Of a DNA stretch of 64,000 bases, positions 11,081-22,073 are shown in pieces. The position numbers and the translations under genes are program-made. The notes under the pieces are model-generated. The model did no database searches. It saw only the letters and a list, made by a program, of their open reading frames with translations, and was not told where the DNA came from. Each line of letters opens with the position of its first letter. Positions within the stretch are counted from its first letter, which is position 1. The DNA is from Heterodera schachtii (taxonomy: Eukaryota > Nematoda > Chromadorea > Rhabditida > Heteroderidae): positions 1,101,077-1,165,076 of the forward strand of contig SIJG01000014.1 of NCBI GenBank assembly GCA_023374025.1, read 5' to 3'.

Positions 11081-14000
11081 CAGCTGATCCGTCGCACGAT
11101 CGCCAGAGGCAGTTTTATCTAAAAAGAATTGATGGAACTTAACTGTTTTCATGTCACGAATGTGATATTCACGCCTTTCAATTCTGAACCCCGGGCCCGA
11201 ACTCGAACAAAAATTCGAAAGTTCTAATTCTCGAATTTTGTCTAAAAATATCAGCGACCCCGGTAACATTTTTGACATTAAAATTTTTGATTTTTCCCGG
11301 AGGTTAAAATACAGAATCACCGACAAAAACAAACAAACATTTTTCCATATATTTGCCAAAAAGCTTTTTTGTGTTCTCATTTGACGGATCCAAAGTGAAG
11401 ATTTTGTTAAGGCATTGCAACATGACCAGCAGCTGAAAAAAGAAATTCGTTTGATTCTTCAAAAGGTTAAAATAATAGGTCGGTCACTTTGTTCTTGTGG
11501 AAATAAACTCGGAATGCGACCACCCATAAATCCACGTCTTTGCACGGCATTTGTAGGATGGGCCGGATGAATTTTGTTGCTTCATCTAGCGGATTTTTGG
11601 GCTTTGCCAACTTTTTCGGATCCAATGGCTCGGGCTCTATCACATCCAATTCACCGTCAGTCCGTCTCTTCTAAATTACTAATTCCAATTGTTTCTATCC
11701 TTTGTGATTTCCCAATTATTTACCTGTTTCCCCTGAATTTGTCCGTTTTGCTTCGCCTTTTCTTCGACCGCCTTCACTTTGTTCGCTTTTCTTCGCATCT
11801 TTTTCATCTCTGCTGCACTTATATTCCCTTCTTCTTCAGTGACTTTGTCCGTAAACTTTTGAGGGGTTTCAATCATATCCAAGTAAATCTGAAAAAGTGG
11901 GGATGAAAGGTCAAAGAAATAATCGAAATAACCGAAGCAGCCAATTTGGATGCATTGACATAAAATTTCTGAACGTAAAGAAAATCCTCGAAGCGAAGGA
12001 AGCGAACATAGGAGGAAAGAGACATTTTGCGAAGACAATCTGAAGGGGCATAAGTAAAATAACAAATAATTTAAAAGAATTACAGTTGTGAAAGTCGTAT
12101 TGGTCCTCGAAGAAATTGACAAAATGCTAAACACTTTATTTGATGCATTATCCAAAGACATTTGCGGACAAAACATCACTTACCCTTTCAATTTGATGAC
12201 ATTTTCGCAATGCTTCGCCGTATTGTCTCAAATTGGCGAATGCCCTCGCGCATTCCAATTCAAACCACATGCATTGCATTTCCGTCAGACTTTCCACCAC
12301 ATTTGTTCCCTCCCGCGTGAACTTCGCACACATTTCTTCCGCCTGTTGGACATGGCCGGCCCTCAGCAAATACTTGGCGCATTTGCTGTTCACATAACGG
12401 TCCGCGGTGTCCAACTCCTGCGCTTGGACCATAAGTTCGGCTGCCTTTGCTGTCTCTTTCGAGTGCTTAACTTTGTGAACAAAACAGTCAAAACCAAAAT
12501 TAAGAGACAAAAGGTAACCTTATAAATCTTTGCCTTAGTCAGATACAATTCGATTAGTGTTGGCGTGTGTTTGAGTGCTTCGTCGATGTATTTGTGAGCA
12601 CGTTGGTAGTTTTTCAACCAGTCGAAGTGTTGCGCCAAATAGTAATAAACCCACAACACCGTGGTAGGACATTCCGGAAGGTTCGACCCATCCAACGAAA
12701 ATCTGTTATAGCCATTTTCTTCAAATTTTCGAACAAATTCCAATAAAATCCGCTCTATAACTGAGACCTAAATTTTTTCTTTAGAATATTGGAATGAATG
12801 AAACACACTTTTTGTGAGTCGGAGTAAAGAAGGACGAGATTTTTGAACAACGATGGAATTCCTCGCCGAAGGCATTCAATGAGAAAAGCAAACATTTTGG
12901 ACTCAAACGCGGACCCTAACAAATTAATAATTAGGCATTAAAATATGATTTTAACACAGTGCTGACCGCTCAAATAATTAAGATGAAGCATTTTTGGAAT
13001 CGGTGCTTTTGGCCTTTTCTCAATGATCGATTCGTAAAGAGCAGCCAATTTCGGACGGTCGTTGACTTCATCTGTTTATAAAAAAGTCATCAAATTACCA
13101 AGATCATTTTGTTAATTTCAAGGAAAATTACCCAACTGATGGCACTTTTCAATCTGCTTGTAATACTGCACACAGTCTTGGTTTCTGTCAAGCAGTGTGT
13201 GGTAAGCTCTTTCGGCGTCCTCAAACCGACCCAACTTCACCAAAAGAGAACCTTAAATTAATTAGCAACAAATGAAGCAGCTTCTTCTCTCTTAAACTCA
13301 ATTAGAAGTATTTAGTCCTTTAATTAAAAAGCTTTGTAATAAAATTAAAAATTTATCAGTGAAAATGGATTACCCCGGTGTTCAAGGTAAGCGAGTCGGT
13401 CAATTATGCAGCTGGAATTCTCTTCGAGTTTGTTTAGTGCGTCTTCTATTCTTCCGGCCTCCGTTAGGACCATCACTTCGTAAAGCAAAATTTCGCTGTT
13501 CTCATAATCGACGTTCGATGTTGGCTAAAAATAAACCATCAATAAATGCAAATAATTTTTTCGTTCTAACACAAAAGAAGAATGAGAATCACCTTGTTGT
13601 TTTTCTTGAACTCCTTGATGATCCCCAACGCCATGGCATATTCGCCCTGCAAATGATACGCCGAAGCATAACCAATCCATCCCATTTTGTTTGAAGGTCG
13701 CAACTCGAGCAATTTGTAGCGTGAGTCCTTAAATGGGAACAAAAATGGGTTTAAACGGCACACAACTGACTCGATATCCTTCGAAATCCCTCATTTGCAC
13801 TTGGAGCACTGACAAATCTCGAAGAATTTGCATATTTTCCGGCTCTATCCTCAAGGCCATTTTATATGCTTTCATCGCTTCGTCGTACTTTTTGTCGGTG
13901 CGTTGGGTCAGTCCGAAGACGTGCCAACAAATGTGCGACTTCAGATCAGCCGTCAGTCCCTTCCTCACTATTTCTTGCGCTTCTTCGTGCTTCCCCATAC

Positions 14001-14284
14001 AATTTAGAATCAATCCTTTCATCGCAAGTGTTTCTGAAATTTACACTGTTTTATTCGACTCCCTCCTTTCGCTTAAATAACCTCCATGCTCCGCATAAAT
14101 TGGGTTCGACATAATCTGTTTTGCACATCTTAAGCCAACCTTGTACTGTTTTTGTTCATAGCACTTCTGAAACTTCTCTACATTAAAGAAATGGAAAAAC
14201 CCATACAATTAATTTCTTGAAAAGAGCTTGCTCTCTGGAAGGAAGAGCTTGGCAGCTAGAACTAATAATTTGTTGATTAGACAT
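11012..14284 (-). CDS. NAA15: N-alpha-acetyltransferase NatA auxiliary subunit NAA15
   Basis: Sixteen exons: 14284-14207, 14175-14082, 14033-13771, 13727-13593, 13524-13374, 13251-13132, 13071-12967, 12915-12809, 12767-12519, 12465-12184, 12126-12084, 12039-11933, 11888-11724, 11667-11488, 11432-11321 and 11118-11012. Phases are consistent, giving 765 residues against about 866 in human. TPR motifs are clear: [117 protein letters not shown] lysine-rich [18 protein letters not shown] stretch precedes [16 protein letters not shown]15 anchors the NAA10 catalytic subunit to the ribosome. The C-terminal ~100 residues of the human protein are absent: after [10 protein letters not shown] the last exon is short. 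The final intron (11119-11320) contains a repeat. The last two exons are the least certain. Confidence 0.9.
11150..11310. repeat. Repeat fragment inside the last NAA15 intron
   Basis: Contains the family blocks CTGAACCCCGGGCCCGAACTC and AAAAATATCAGCGACCCCGG that also occur in the hairpin elements at 5.2, 15.2 and 59.3 kb. Only one arm is clear, so it is probably a decayed copy. Confidence 0.55.
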
Positions 14285-15082
14285 TAAAATCCTGGAATTT
14301 GTTTCAGTACACGGCGATTCAATTTTGGGCTCCAAGTACAATTAAGTTGGATTTTTCGTCTAAGTGGTCTGTGAGTTAGTCATCAAAAAGAGGGTCTCAG
14401 GTTTAAATCCTCCTTGTGTTTGTGTATAAATTTCATTTTTTATGCAAATAAATATAATATAATTTACAGAACGCCAAAATAATACAAAATTTACTACTAG
14501 AGATGGGATTTTTAGGTGCTAAAGTGCAAAATTTTTAGGGGTATATTTAAAAAAAAAATTTTTGAGATCGATTCTTAGGGGGTGTATTTTTCGTTTTTAT
14601 TGCATTTCTGCTATGAATTTCTGGAAAAAGGCCAAAATAGGTGCTAAAACTCGAAAAATGCCAAAATAGGTGCTATTGATCGAAAATCCAATGGCAGGGT
14701 AATAAATAGGGCTGGGAATTTAAGTCAAATGACTTCTTCTTTTTTTTGCTGACTCTAGATGGCCTTAAAATGACTTAAAAAGTGTTCTAAACTTTGTTTG
14801 AAGCTTCTAACATGCATTTTTTTGAGGCTTTTTTGACTTTTTTACACTTTTTGGGATTTTTATGACTTTTTTGAGTTTTGCGACTTTTTTCATGTGACTT
14901 TTTGCGGCAAAATTTGAATTTTAGCGAAGAAAAATAAGTAAAAACCTAAAAATCCCATCTCTATTTACTACTGATTTTATGAATTTTTTTTTAGCTTCTG
15001 TCTTAGTCAATACTTGATCAAATAAATGAAGGGAAAATTCTGAAGAATATTTCTGTTAGTCAAAAGTTTAAAAAAATTGTGG
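14285..15082. other. Repeat-rich gap, no gene
   Basis: AT-rich. A stretch at 14350-14420 has a box-B-like GGTTTAAATCC. Two facing blocks (AAAATCCCATCTCT near 14948 and AGAGATGGGATTTTTAGG near 14500) suggest another inverted element spanning about 14500-14965. Confidence 0.4.
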
Positions 15083-15865
15083 CTCTTATGTACTTTACGC
15101 CCCATAAAAATTTTTTTTTTTACATTTCAAAATTAAACAGGTCAATTTATAGGTTTTCAGGGTCGCTGATCACGAATCCGCATACATTTTGAGCCATTAC
15201 GAACCCCTGATCCGAATTCGACAAAGAGTCGAAAATTAAAATTTTTCGAATTTCCTTTTTTAGTCTAAAAAGGGTTTAAATGATCTTTTATTGAAGCAAT
15301 GATGAATTTCAGGGTACTTGTCTAGTTTACGGGGTACTTCATTTATGAACATCTGAAAATGTATGTTAAAAGTACCCCGTAAACTAGACAAGTACCAATT
15401 TCAGTTTGTTTCCGTGTATTTAAACAAAGTGAACGAAAAAGGAAATTCGAAAAATTTGAATTTTCGACTTTTTGTTCGAATTCGGGTCCGGGATATTGCT
15501 CGAAATGGGTGCCGGATTCGTGATCAGCGACCACGAAAACCCCATAAAAAGTGTTTTTTATGACTTTTGAAAACATAAAAAATTTTCGAAAAAAGGGGGG
15601 GGGACAAACTGAACTACAAGCAATATAATTTATTTTAATAAAAATTATTTGTTTTGTTAGTCGATTATTTTTTGTTTTACTGTCGAAACGTCTTCCTGTC
15701 GAAATGTCCACTTCGAAAAGTCAGGGAGCCACTCGAAATAAGTCGAAATTGATGTCAGATTCGTGATCAGCGACCCCGAATACCCCCGGAAACATATTTT
15801 CATGGCTTTTGAAAAATATTTTTTTCTATGGGGTGTTGGGGTGTAAACTGTACAAGTACCAAAAA
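15083..15865. mobile_element. Foldback element with GTACTT...TTTACGCCCC ends
   Basis: The left end reads TACTTTACGCCCCATAAAA; the right end reads GGGGTGTAAACTGTACAAGTACC, its diverged complement. Inside are nested inverted arms (15152-15270 against 15435-15545) and a palindrome on ACTTGTCTAGTTTACGGGGTA at 15315/15371. A second copy of the left end begins near 63916 and runs off the window. Confidence 0.6.
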
Positions 15866-16290
15866 AGGCTTTCGAATGAGTTATTGAATGAGTGGATAAG
15901 TTAAGTTGTTCGTTTTTTACGATTTTTAAAATTTAATTACTGGCCCTTAAGGGTCATGTGAGACGGGGTCAGAGTTCGAGCCCGCTTGGCAGCAGTTTAT
16001 TTTTTTTTATGAGAATTGATGAAAAATCATAGACAAAATGATGGCTTTTCAAAATCTGAGTTCATATTCGTGATTAGAACATTTTTTCACCACAAATTCT
16101 TGTAAAGAAAATTTAAAAAATTTTGAAAAAATCAAGTACTTGATAAAAATCAAAGTAAAATCAGTGATTTTACAAAATCTGAGCTCAGATTCGTAATCAG
16201 CTCATTTTTTCATCCCAGGAAAAACAAAAATAAAATTTTAAAGTTTATTTTTCGTCGGGACCGCAATTCTACACCTTTGCCGAATTAAAT
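15866..16290. repeat. Remnant of a TCGTCGGGAC-ended element with box-B-like block
   Basis: Holds GGGTCATGTGAGACGGGGTC and AGAGTTCGAGCCCGCTTGGC at 15955-16003, matched in inverse orientation inside the intact element at 49304-49957. The right end near 16252-16280 (TTCGTCGGGACCGCAATTCT) matches that element's terminus. Confidence 0.6.
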
Positions 16291-16370
16291 ACACAAATGG
16301 CATGAAAGTATGACAAATAAATAACAGATCTTTTTGGGCACTGCATATGTTATAGTACAAATGACATTGG

Positions 16371-16580
16371 GTCAGCAAATCTTGTTAATAATCAGCATCC
16401 ATTGGTCCACCAGCGGGTCAACATAAATGACGTAGAAATTGTGCGCACAATAAACAATTGCAGCACCACACAAATGTCAGCAAATCTTGTTAATAATCAG
16501 CATCCATTGGTCCACCAGCGGGTCAACATAAATGACGTAGAAATTGTGCGCACCATTAAACAATTGCATCACCGCACAAA
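16371..16580. repeat. Two tandem copies of a 105-bp unit
   Basis: Each copy starts GTCAGCAAATCTTGTTAATA and includes CATTGGTCCACCAGCGGGTC; the copies begin at 16371 and 16476 and differ at a few bases near the ends. They lie just beyond the truncated end of the citron-like fragment. Confidence 0.85.
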
Positions 16581-16653
16581 ACACACATTGTATTGCCAAA
16601 TGCCCTCCAATCACGCAAACACTCAAAATGGAAAACATGTTGACATGCAAGAG

Positions 16654-18121
16654 TTACAACGTCGTCAAATAATGGTTGGAGGCACAACATGCATAAATGT
16701 CCGTAAAAACTGTGTCGTTTGTACTTTTTCTTAAAAACGGAACTTTATTTTTTAAATTTGCAAATCCACAGCTTTTCAAATAAATAATACTTAAGAAACG
16801 AACCAAATCGCGTCCCCTTTGCTCTTTCCCAACGCGTCCCGTCAAATGTCCCACATGCATTGCAAAATCAAATCGCGCAAAATGGAAATTGTCGGCCCCG
16901 AAAACAAAACCAAACGAAGCGGAGCAAATGCAAGTGCACGGTTCCTCCGTTTTGATTTGAGCGACGGGAGAAAAGAAGCCCAATTTGGCGACATATTGGA
17001 GCACGATAATTTCGTCGATTGTGGCAATGTAAACGAAACTAAAACAATAGCAAAGATTGATATGGGAAGAAGACGAAGAGTGGTGAGGAAGGACCGTTTG
17101 TCGCGGTGATGTTCCGAGTTGCTGACCATAGCAATATGGCATTGTTCGACATTGGCAATGTTTGTGCAGGACATCGTCGGATGTTGTGCAACTTTGAATG
17201 CGCGGAGGATTTGTTGAAGATGGATGACGGCCAATTGGCGGGCGGAACCGCAAATGGTGAGGAGCATGTCGAACTCGGGCAACAGTTCCATCCAATAGAC
17301 GCAGCTGACGCCCGCAATTCGGAGGGGGGCGCGCAACTGTTGCGGACTCATCGGAGTGGCGAACAGTCCCTCCTGGGCACCGAGCAGAAGCCCTTCATCA
17401 CGCAGAATGACCGTACTGTTGATGCTCAAGTCGAGAGGCTTGTCCAGCGCCAATAGCAACGAATTGGTTACGATGGTGGAGGCACGACGACGCTGCACAA
17501 AGACACGGCGACTGAACGGGAAAAAGGAAGCGAAAGTGACGAACCGAACACCAAAGGGATGAAGGAATCAAACAAAGATTCAAGCAACCCAACCTCATCC
17601 CCCCCCCCCACCTGGTGGCCATTTGCAGGGAATAGACCAAGCGTTGTTTGGCCTGAACAGTCGGAGCCAACATGAACAAAATGTAGCTGAACAGAATATT
17701 CAATTTCAAATGATCATTTACATGTAATTTGTTACTCGGGCAGTTTAAGTTCGATCAACATGGGCATTTCAGTGCCACGAATCCCGTCCAACGGTTTGTC
17801 CGTCGTTTGGTTGTAAATGCGCCAGTGGTCCCGGTCCAAATCGATGCTCAAAAAGGGCAGAGTGCCTTCACTGACCGCCAGCTGATCGCTGTCATAAAAG
17901 TAAAGTCGGTTGTCGTCGATCACTGCCCATGCGTTGAGCCAATGGGCTGATTGATCAGAGCTGGGCAAAGCAGCGGAGGAGGAGGAAAAACGCCAAAGTT
18001 TAACCCAGCCGGTCATTCGTTCGGAAGAAATCGAATGGGTATCCAGGTAGAAATTGGCACATTCCTTCGGAAAATCGCACTGTCGCTTCCAAAGGTGGGG
18101 AATAACGTGTCGCATTACTCC
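16654..18121 (-). pseudogene. Citron-like gene fragment (C1 end, PH and half of CNH domain)
   Basis: Exons 18121-17736, 17686-17612, 17511-17095 and 17038-16654 join in phase. Order of features: the tail of a C1-like region (CDFPKECANFYLDTH), a PH domain (MTGWVKLWRFSSS, LNAWAVIDDNRLYFYDSD, YILFMLAPTVQAKQRL), then a citron-homology domain (ILRDEGLLLGAQEGLFATP, VYWMELLPEFDMLLTICGS, IATIDEIIVLQYVAKLGFF). In citron and related Rho-binding kinases these are the last three domains. The kinase and coiled coil are missing: the sequence upstream of 18121 is a repeat element. The CNH domain stops about half way and the frame runs into unrelated sequence before the stop at 16654. I infer a gene remnant cut at both ends; the reading frame itself is intact. 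Confidence 0.7.
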
Positions 18122-18265
18122 CTGATGAAAGGAAAAATAATTAAATATAAAGTTAATGAATGATGAGCTGATGAGAAAGAAGTCGCAGAAAAGACTCGAT
18201 TGGATTATTTGACTGAGGCAATCAAAGTGGGTTGAGCAGAATTTATACTCCATGTAGGTACTTAC

Positions 18266-18760
18266 AGGGCAATGGTAAAGAATTGTGGTCCCGGATTTAT
18301 TTTATTTTTTTAATTTTATTATTTATTTGGACTCAAATTCAATTTTTGGGGGTTTTCGACGGTGCTGATTACGAATCTTAACTCGGATTTACCAATTCCG
18401 AACCCCGGACCCGAATTCGGTAATCCTTCGGAATTGGTTTTGTTCTATGATTTTTCATCAAGTATTTGATTTTTTTTGAAAATTTTTGTTTTCTAAAATT
18501 TTGGGTTCCCTATATATTTAACGGCTCATTCTATAGCCATTTATGCATTCTACACCATTCAGAATATTGAATTTACAGAAAACAAAATCTTAGAAAATAA
18601 AAATTTTCAAAAAAATCAAGTACTTGATGAAAAATCATAGACAAAATCAATGATTTTGCAAAATCCGAGCTCGGATTCGTGCTCAGTGCATTTTTCTACC
18701 CTAGAAAAAGTTAAAAGAAAATTTTTATCTCTTTTATCCGTCGGGACACCAATTCCGAAG
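18266..18760. mobile_element. Foldback/MITE copy of the GGGCAATGG family
   Basis: The left terminus GGGCAATGGTAAAGAATTGT matches the MITE at 5134. The right side (CGTCGGGACACCAATTCCGA at about 18739) matches the other version of the same terminus. Inverted arms face each other about AAATCAAGTACTTGATGAAA. It lies directly upstream of the citron-like fragment. Confidence 0.65.
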
Positions 18761-18825
18761 GAGAGAAAAATTAGAGAAAAAAATATTGTTTTTTCAATGC
18801 ACTCTCTATTTATGGTGCTGTAACA

Positions 18826-19730
18826 TTTCGACAGTGGCTGATTTCGACAGTGACCGATTTCGACAGTGAATTATTTTCATTTATTTTACTGTTTTCCGAC
18901 ATTCCCGACAGTGGCTGATTTCGACAGTGACAGATTTCGACAGAGAGTAAAATTATTATTTTATTATTATATATTCACATGAACAAGCCGGAACCCACGG
19001 TTTTGCCCGAAGCAAACTGCCTCAGGGTCAAACTGACCCGAAAAGTCATTTTTATTTAAAAATTCACTATGTTTAATGAAAATTGATATATGTGTGTAGT
19101 AAAAAGAAAGCTTTTTTCTCTTTTTTTCAATGTGGTAAAATTCAGTGGTACTTTGGCCGTTGGATAGTGATAAGGCCGGTCGTTCACTTTATCTTGGGTG
19201 GTCAATTTTCTTGAGAGGTCATTTTGATAAGATAATTTGGAGAGGAATTGTTTTGGCATTCCCAAATGCTGATGGTCATTCTCGAGATGTCATTTCTGGT
19301 GTTCATCATTTGCTGTTTTTCCGTCTATTCGTTTTTTTCCAAATTCATTCACATTGAAAAAAAGAGAAAAATGCTTAATTTTTACTACACACATATATCA
19401 ATTTTCATTAAACATAGTGAATTTTTTAAATAAAATGACTTTTCGGGTCAGTTTGACCCTGAGGCAGTTTGCTTCGGGCAAAACCGTGGGTTCCGGCTTG
19501 TTCATGTGAATATATAATAATAATAAAATAATAATTTTACTCTCTGTCGAAATCTGTCACTGTCGAAATCAGCCACTGTCGGGAATGTCGGAAAACAGTA
19601 AAATAAATGAAAATAATTCACTGTCGAAATCAGTCACTGTCGAAATCAGCCACTGTCGAAATCAGCCACTGTCGAAATCCACTGTCGAAATCGGTCACTG
19701 TCGAAATCAGCCACTGTCGAAATTTCCTGG
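18826..19730. repeat. Large foldback element with tandem repeats in its arms
   Basis: The left arm (18826-19110) and right arm (19377-19730) are reverse complements for about 280 bases. Shared blocks include TTCACATGAACAAGCCGGAA, CCCACGGTTTTGCCCGAAGC and AACTGCCTCAGGGTCAAACT. The outer parts are arrays of a 16-base unit (CACTGTCGAAATCAGC and variants): 4-5 units on the left, more than 8 on the right. The 260-bp centre has no good open frame. A poly(G) tract follows at 19744. Confidence 0.85.
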
Positions 19731-20115
19731 CACGCTATTTATTGGGGGGGGGGGGGGGAAGTTTGGGCACCGGGAAGTTTGGGCACCAGAAATTGTGATT
19801 TTCACGTGTGCCGACAAAAGACCAACCCGACAAAAGACCAACTAACACAAAAATGACAAAAGACCAACTCACCCAAAAACGACAAAACACCAACCGACAA
19901 AAGACCAACTCGACAAAAGACCAACTATGCTAAAAAACGACAAAACACCAACGCCAATAAAAAACGACAAAAAACCAACCCAATAAAATGCCAACTAAAA
20001 AAACACTAATTTTTTGCAAAATTTTCAAGAACGATAAAGAATCTATTTCTTATTCTTTTAGAATCCATCCATATTTGTATACACACACTGAAATTTAGAG
20101 CCAAGAATTCTTGAA

Positions 20116-20736
20116 ATGAGTTCTCGTGAACAACTTGAAAGGAATCTAAATTTGAGGAAACGACCACGTATTGCATCAACCGCAGACGATAGCATTGTAG
20201 CTATGAGATAGCGGACGCGCGGGAGGCAGAAATGCGAGCTGCTGCCACATCCGATTCAGATGCGAGCGCATTCAGCGACGAAGAGAACAGTGCGCCAGTG
20301 CAATTTGAACGCGGGACAACGCAAAAAGGATCACTGTGTCTTTGGCACAAAGGTCTGTTATTTAGGCCGTTTGCATGTTTGATTTTCCGGCTTTACAGGG
20401 TACAAATTCAAAAAGATCAGAAGCAAGTGGTTCATCTGCAGTCAAAAAACGTGCCGTGCGACCGTCCGCCTCGATGATGAGCAACACCTGACTGGACGTT
20501 TGGGCTCAAAAGAACACAATCATTGCGCAGTGTTTGCGCAACAATCCGCAGAAGCAGGAAGAGCGGAGATCAAGCGAGCCATCAAAGTGAATCCGCAACT
20601 GAGGCCATCTCAAATGCGTGCACAAGTCAGAGCAGAAACGGCAGATGAGACGTTTGACCAGTTGGGCACCAACGATGCATTAGACCGGATGGTTCAACGG
20701 TCAGTCATTGATACACCCAATGGAAAATTTCAATAA
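20116..20736 (+). pseudogene. Transposase N-terminal part with FLYWCH-type zinc finger
   Basis: The frame from 20116 starts MSSREQLERNLNLRKRPR and stops at 20206-20208. It resumes in another frame with ADAREAEMRAAATSDSDAS and continues to LWHKG. A 50-nt intron (20347-20396) links to YKFKKIRSKWFICSQKTCR, then ATVRLDDEQHLTGRLGSKEH with a final HNH. The Cys-x5-Cys and His-x-His set fits a FLYWCH finger. After RPSQMRAQVRAETADETFD the frame ends at 20736. The frameshift near 20200 suggests decay. Confidence 0.6.
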
Positions 20737-20799
20737 TTTGTAATTCAATGGGAATGATGAGGAAGCGGAAGAGGAAAGGAACAATGTCCACCGAACTTT

Positions 20800-21695
20800 C
20801 AGGTGCCTTCAAAAAATTTCACACGAATATTGGATGGTTTTTCTTTAAGGCAAGTTTTGACATTGGCACTTCTGCCACCCATGCACGTGCGCAGAGCGTT
20901 TGCTTTGACAGCAGAAAGGGCGCCATTGGGGATGCAGGCGTGGCTGACGTACGTAGCCAAAACGTTCATTGGTCTCACGCAAGCTGAACAAAGGCTCGGT
21001 ATTGTGGCTTTTGAGCCCCAACACATTTCCTTCTTGAGCAGGTCTTCCAATACGCTGCGTATGTTTTAAACCAAATAGTAAGATGAAAGAAAAAATATTC
21101 CAGGAAGGCGCCTCCTCTCACTTTCGATGGACTCGACTCTGTCCGGTGACCATTCGTACGCGGTCCAGTTTGGGTGTCCTTCCCCAGGACCGTCAACACC
21201 CACGATGTCATCCATGGATGACGGAATCGGACGTGGACACCGATGGAATCTCCCTATCACCCAGCCTCCAAAATACAGCGTGGACTTTTGGAACGTATAC
21301 GACCGAGCACAGGCGGCGCTGGAACGCACAAACAATGGGATGGAGTCGGCACATGGACAATTCGCAGTTGGTTTAAATGGTGATTTTAAAACAAATGGCT
21401 TCAGCGTGACCTAAATCATCATCCTTCACTGGGTGCTTTCTTGGCCGCGTTCATCAAGGACATTGACAAACAGTGTGATATTGCACAAGCAATACGCCTA
21501 CACAAAATCAGAAGTCGTCGGCCCAAATACGTTATCAAAGAGCAGCGAGTGGTTGAAATTTTGGAAACAGCAAGGTTCGGAACGAATGAAGAACTTATGG
21601 AAGTGTGCAATCTTTTGGGCTTGGTGATGCAGGGCTATGTTGGTGGTCTTCATGTGAGAAACAATGAAAGCGATGTCGATTCGGAGGATGATTAA
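20800..21695 (+). pseudogene. Transposase C-terminal part (MULE type)
   Basis: Three frames in succession give family-like segments: LALLPPMHVRRAFALTAERA (about 20855), YSVDFWNVYDRAQAALERTN with NGMESAHGQFAVG (about 21270-21370), and FLAAFIKDIDKQCDIAQAIR to VVEILETARFGTNEELMEVC, ending GGLHVRNNESDVDSEDD at 21695. The last segments resemble the end of MULE transposases, where a conserved Asn-Asn-x-x-Glu-x-x-His follows a tryptophan. The DDE core expected between the FLYWCH finger and this part is absent. Confidence 0.6.
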
Positions 21696-22073
21696 AAGTT
21701 TGAATAATTGTGGTTTTTTTTTTATTGCTTTTTGCCCATCACACTGTCCTATTGCCAATTTTTTTGCCTCACTTTTTTGTTGTTTTATTACTTATTTCAA
21801 CTACCTTTTTTGTTACGAGTAATAAATTTTGAGATAAACGGAGTTTTTTTAACAATTGGTATTAATAGTTGCAATTTTGTCGTTTTTTGGTAGAGTTGTT
21901 TTTTTGTCGTTTTTTAGGTTAGTTGGTATTATGTCGGGTTGGTCTTTTGTCGGGTTGGTTTTTTGTCGTTTTTTATTGGCGTTGGTGTTTTGTCGTTTTT
22001 GGGTGAGTTGGTGTTTTGTCGGGTTGGTGTTTTCTCCGCGCGCCGATTTTAAACACTTTCATTTGATTCGAAC

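Larger units (their letters stand above)
19812..22036 (+). mobile_element. Mutator-like transposon with repeat-built long ends, internally deleted
   Basis: The left end (19812-19999) is an array of CGACAAAAGACCAAC / CGACAAAACACCAAC units. The right end (21888-22036) is the same array reversed (GTTGGTCTTTTGTCG units). Between them are pieces of a FLYWCH/MULE transposase. The combination of a FLYWCH zinc finger with a MULE-type transposase is known in animal Mutator-like elements. The reading frame is broken and the catalytic core appears lost. Target duplication could not be fixed because both flanks are repeats. Confidence 0.75.

Noticed and set aside
14350..14420. tRNA-like stretch with box-B-like GGTTTAAATCC
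   Set aside because: I could not fold an acceptor stem and anticodon arm from the flanks; likely chance or a decayed SINE.
16371..16580. CRISPR-like repetition
   Set aside because: Only two contiguous 105-bp copies without spacers, in a eukaryotic genome.
20799..21335. Minus-strand frames through the transposase region
   Set aside because: Antisense shadows of the MULE C-terminal segments, which carry the conserved residues on the plus strand.
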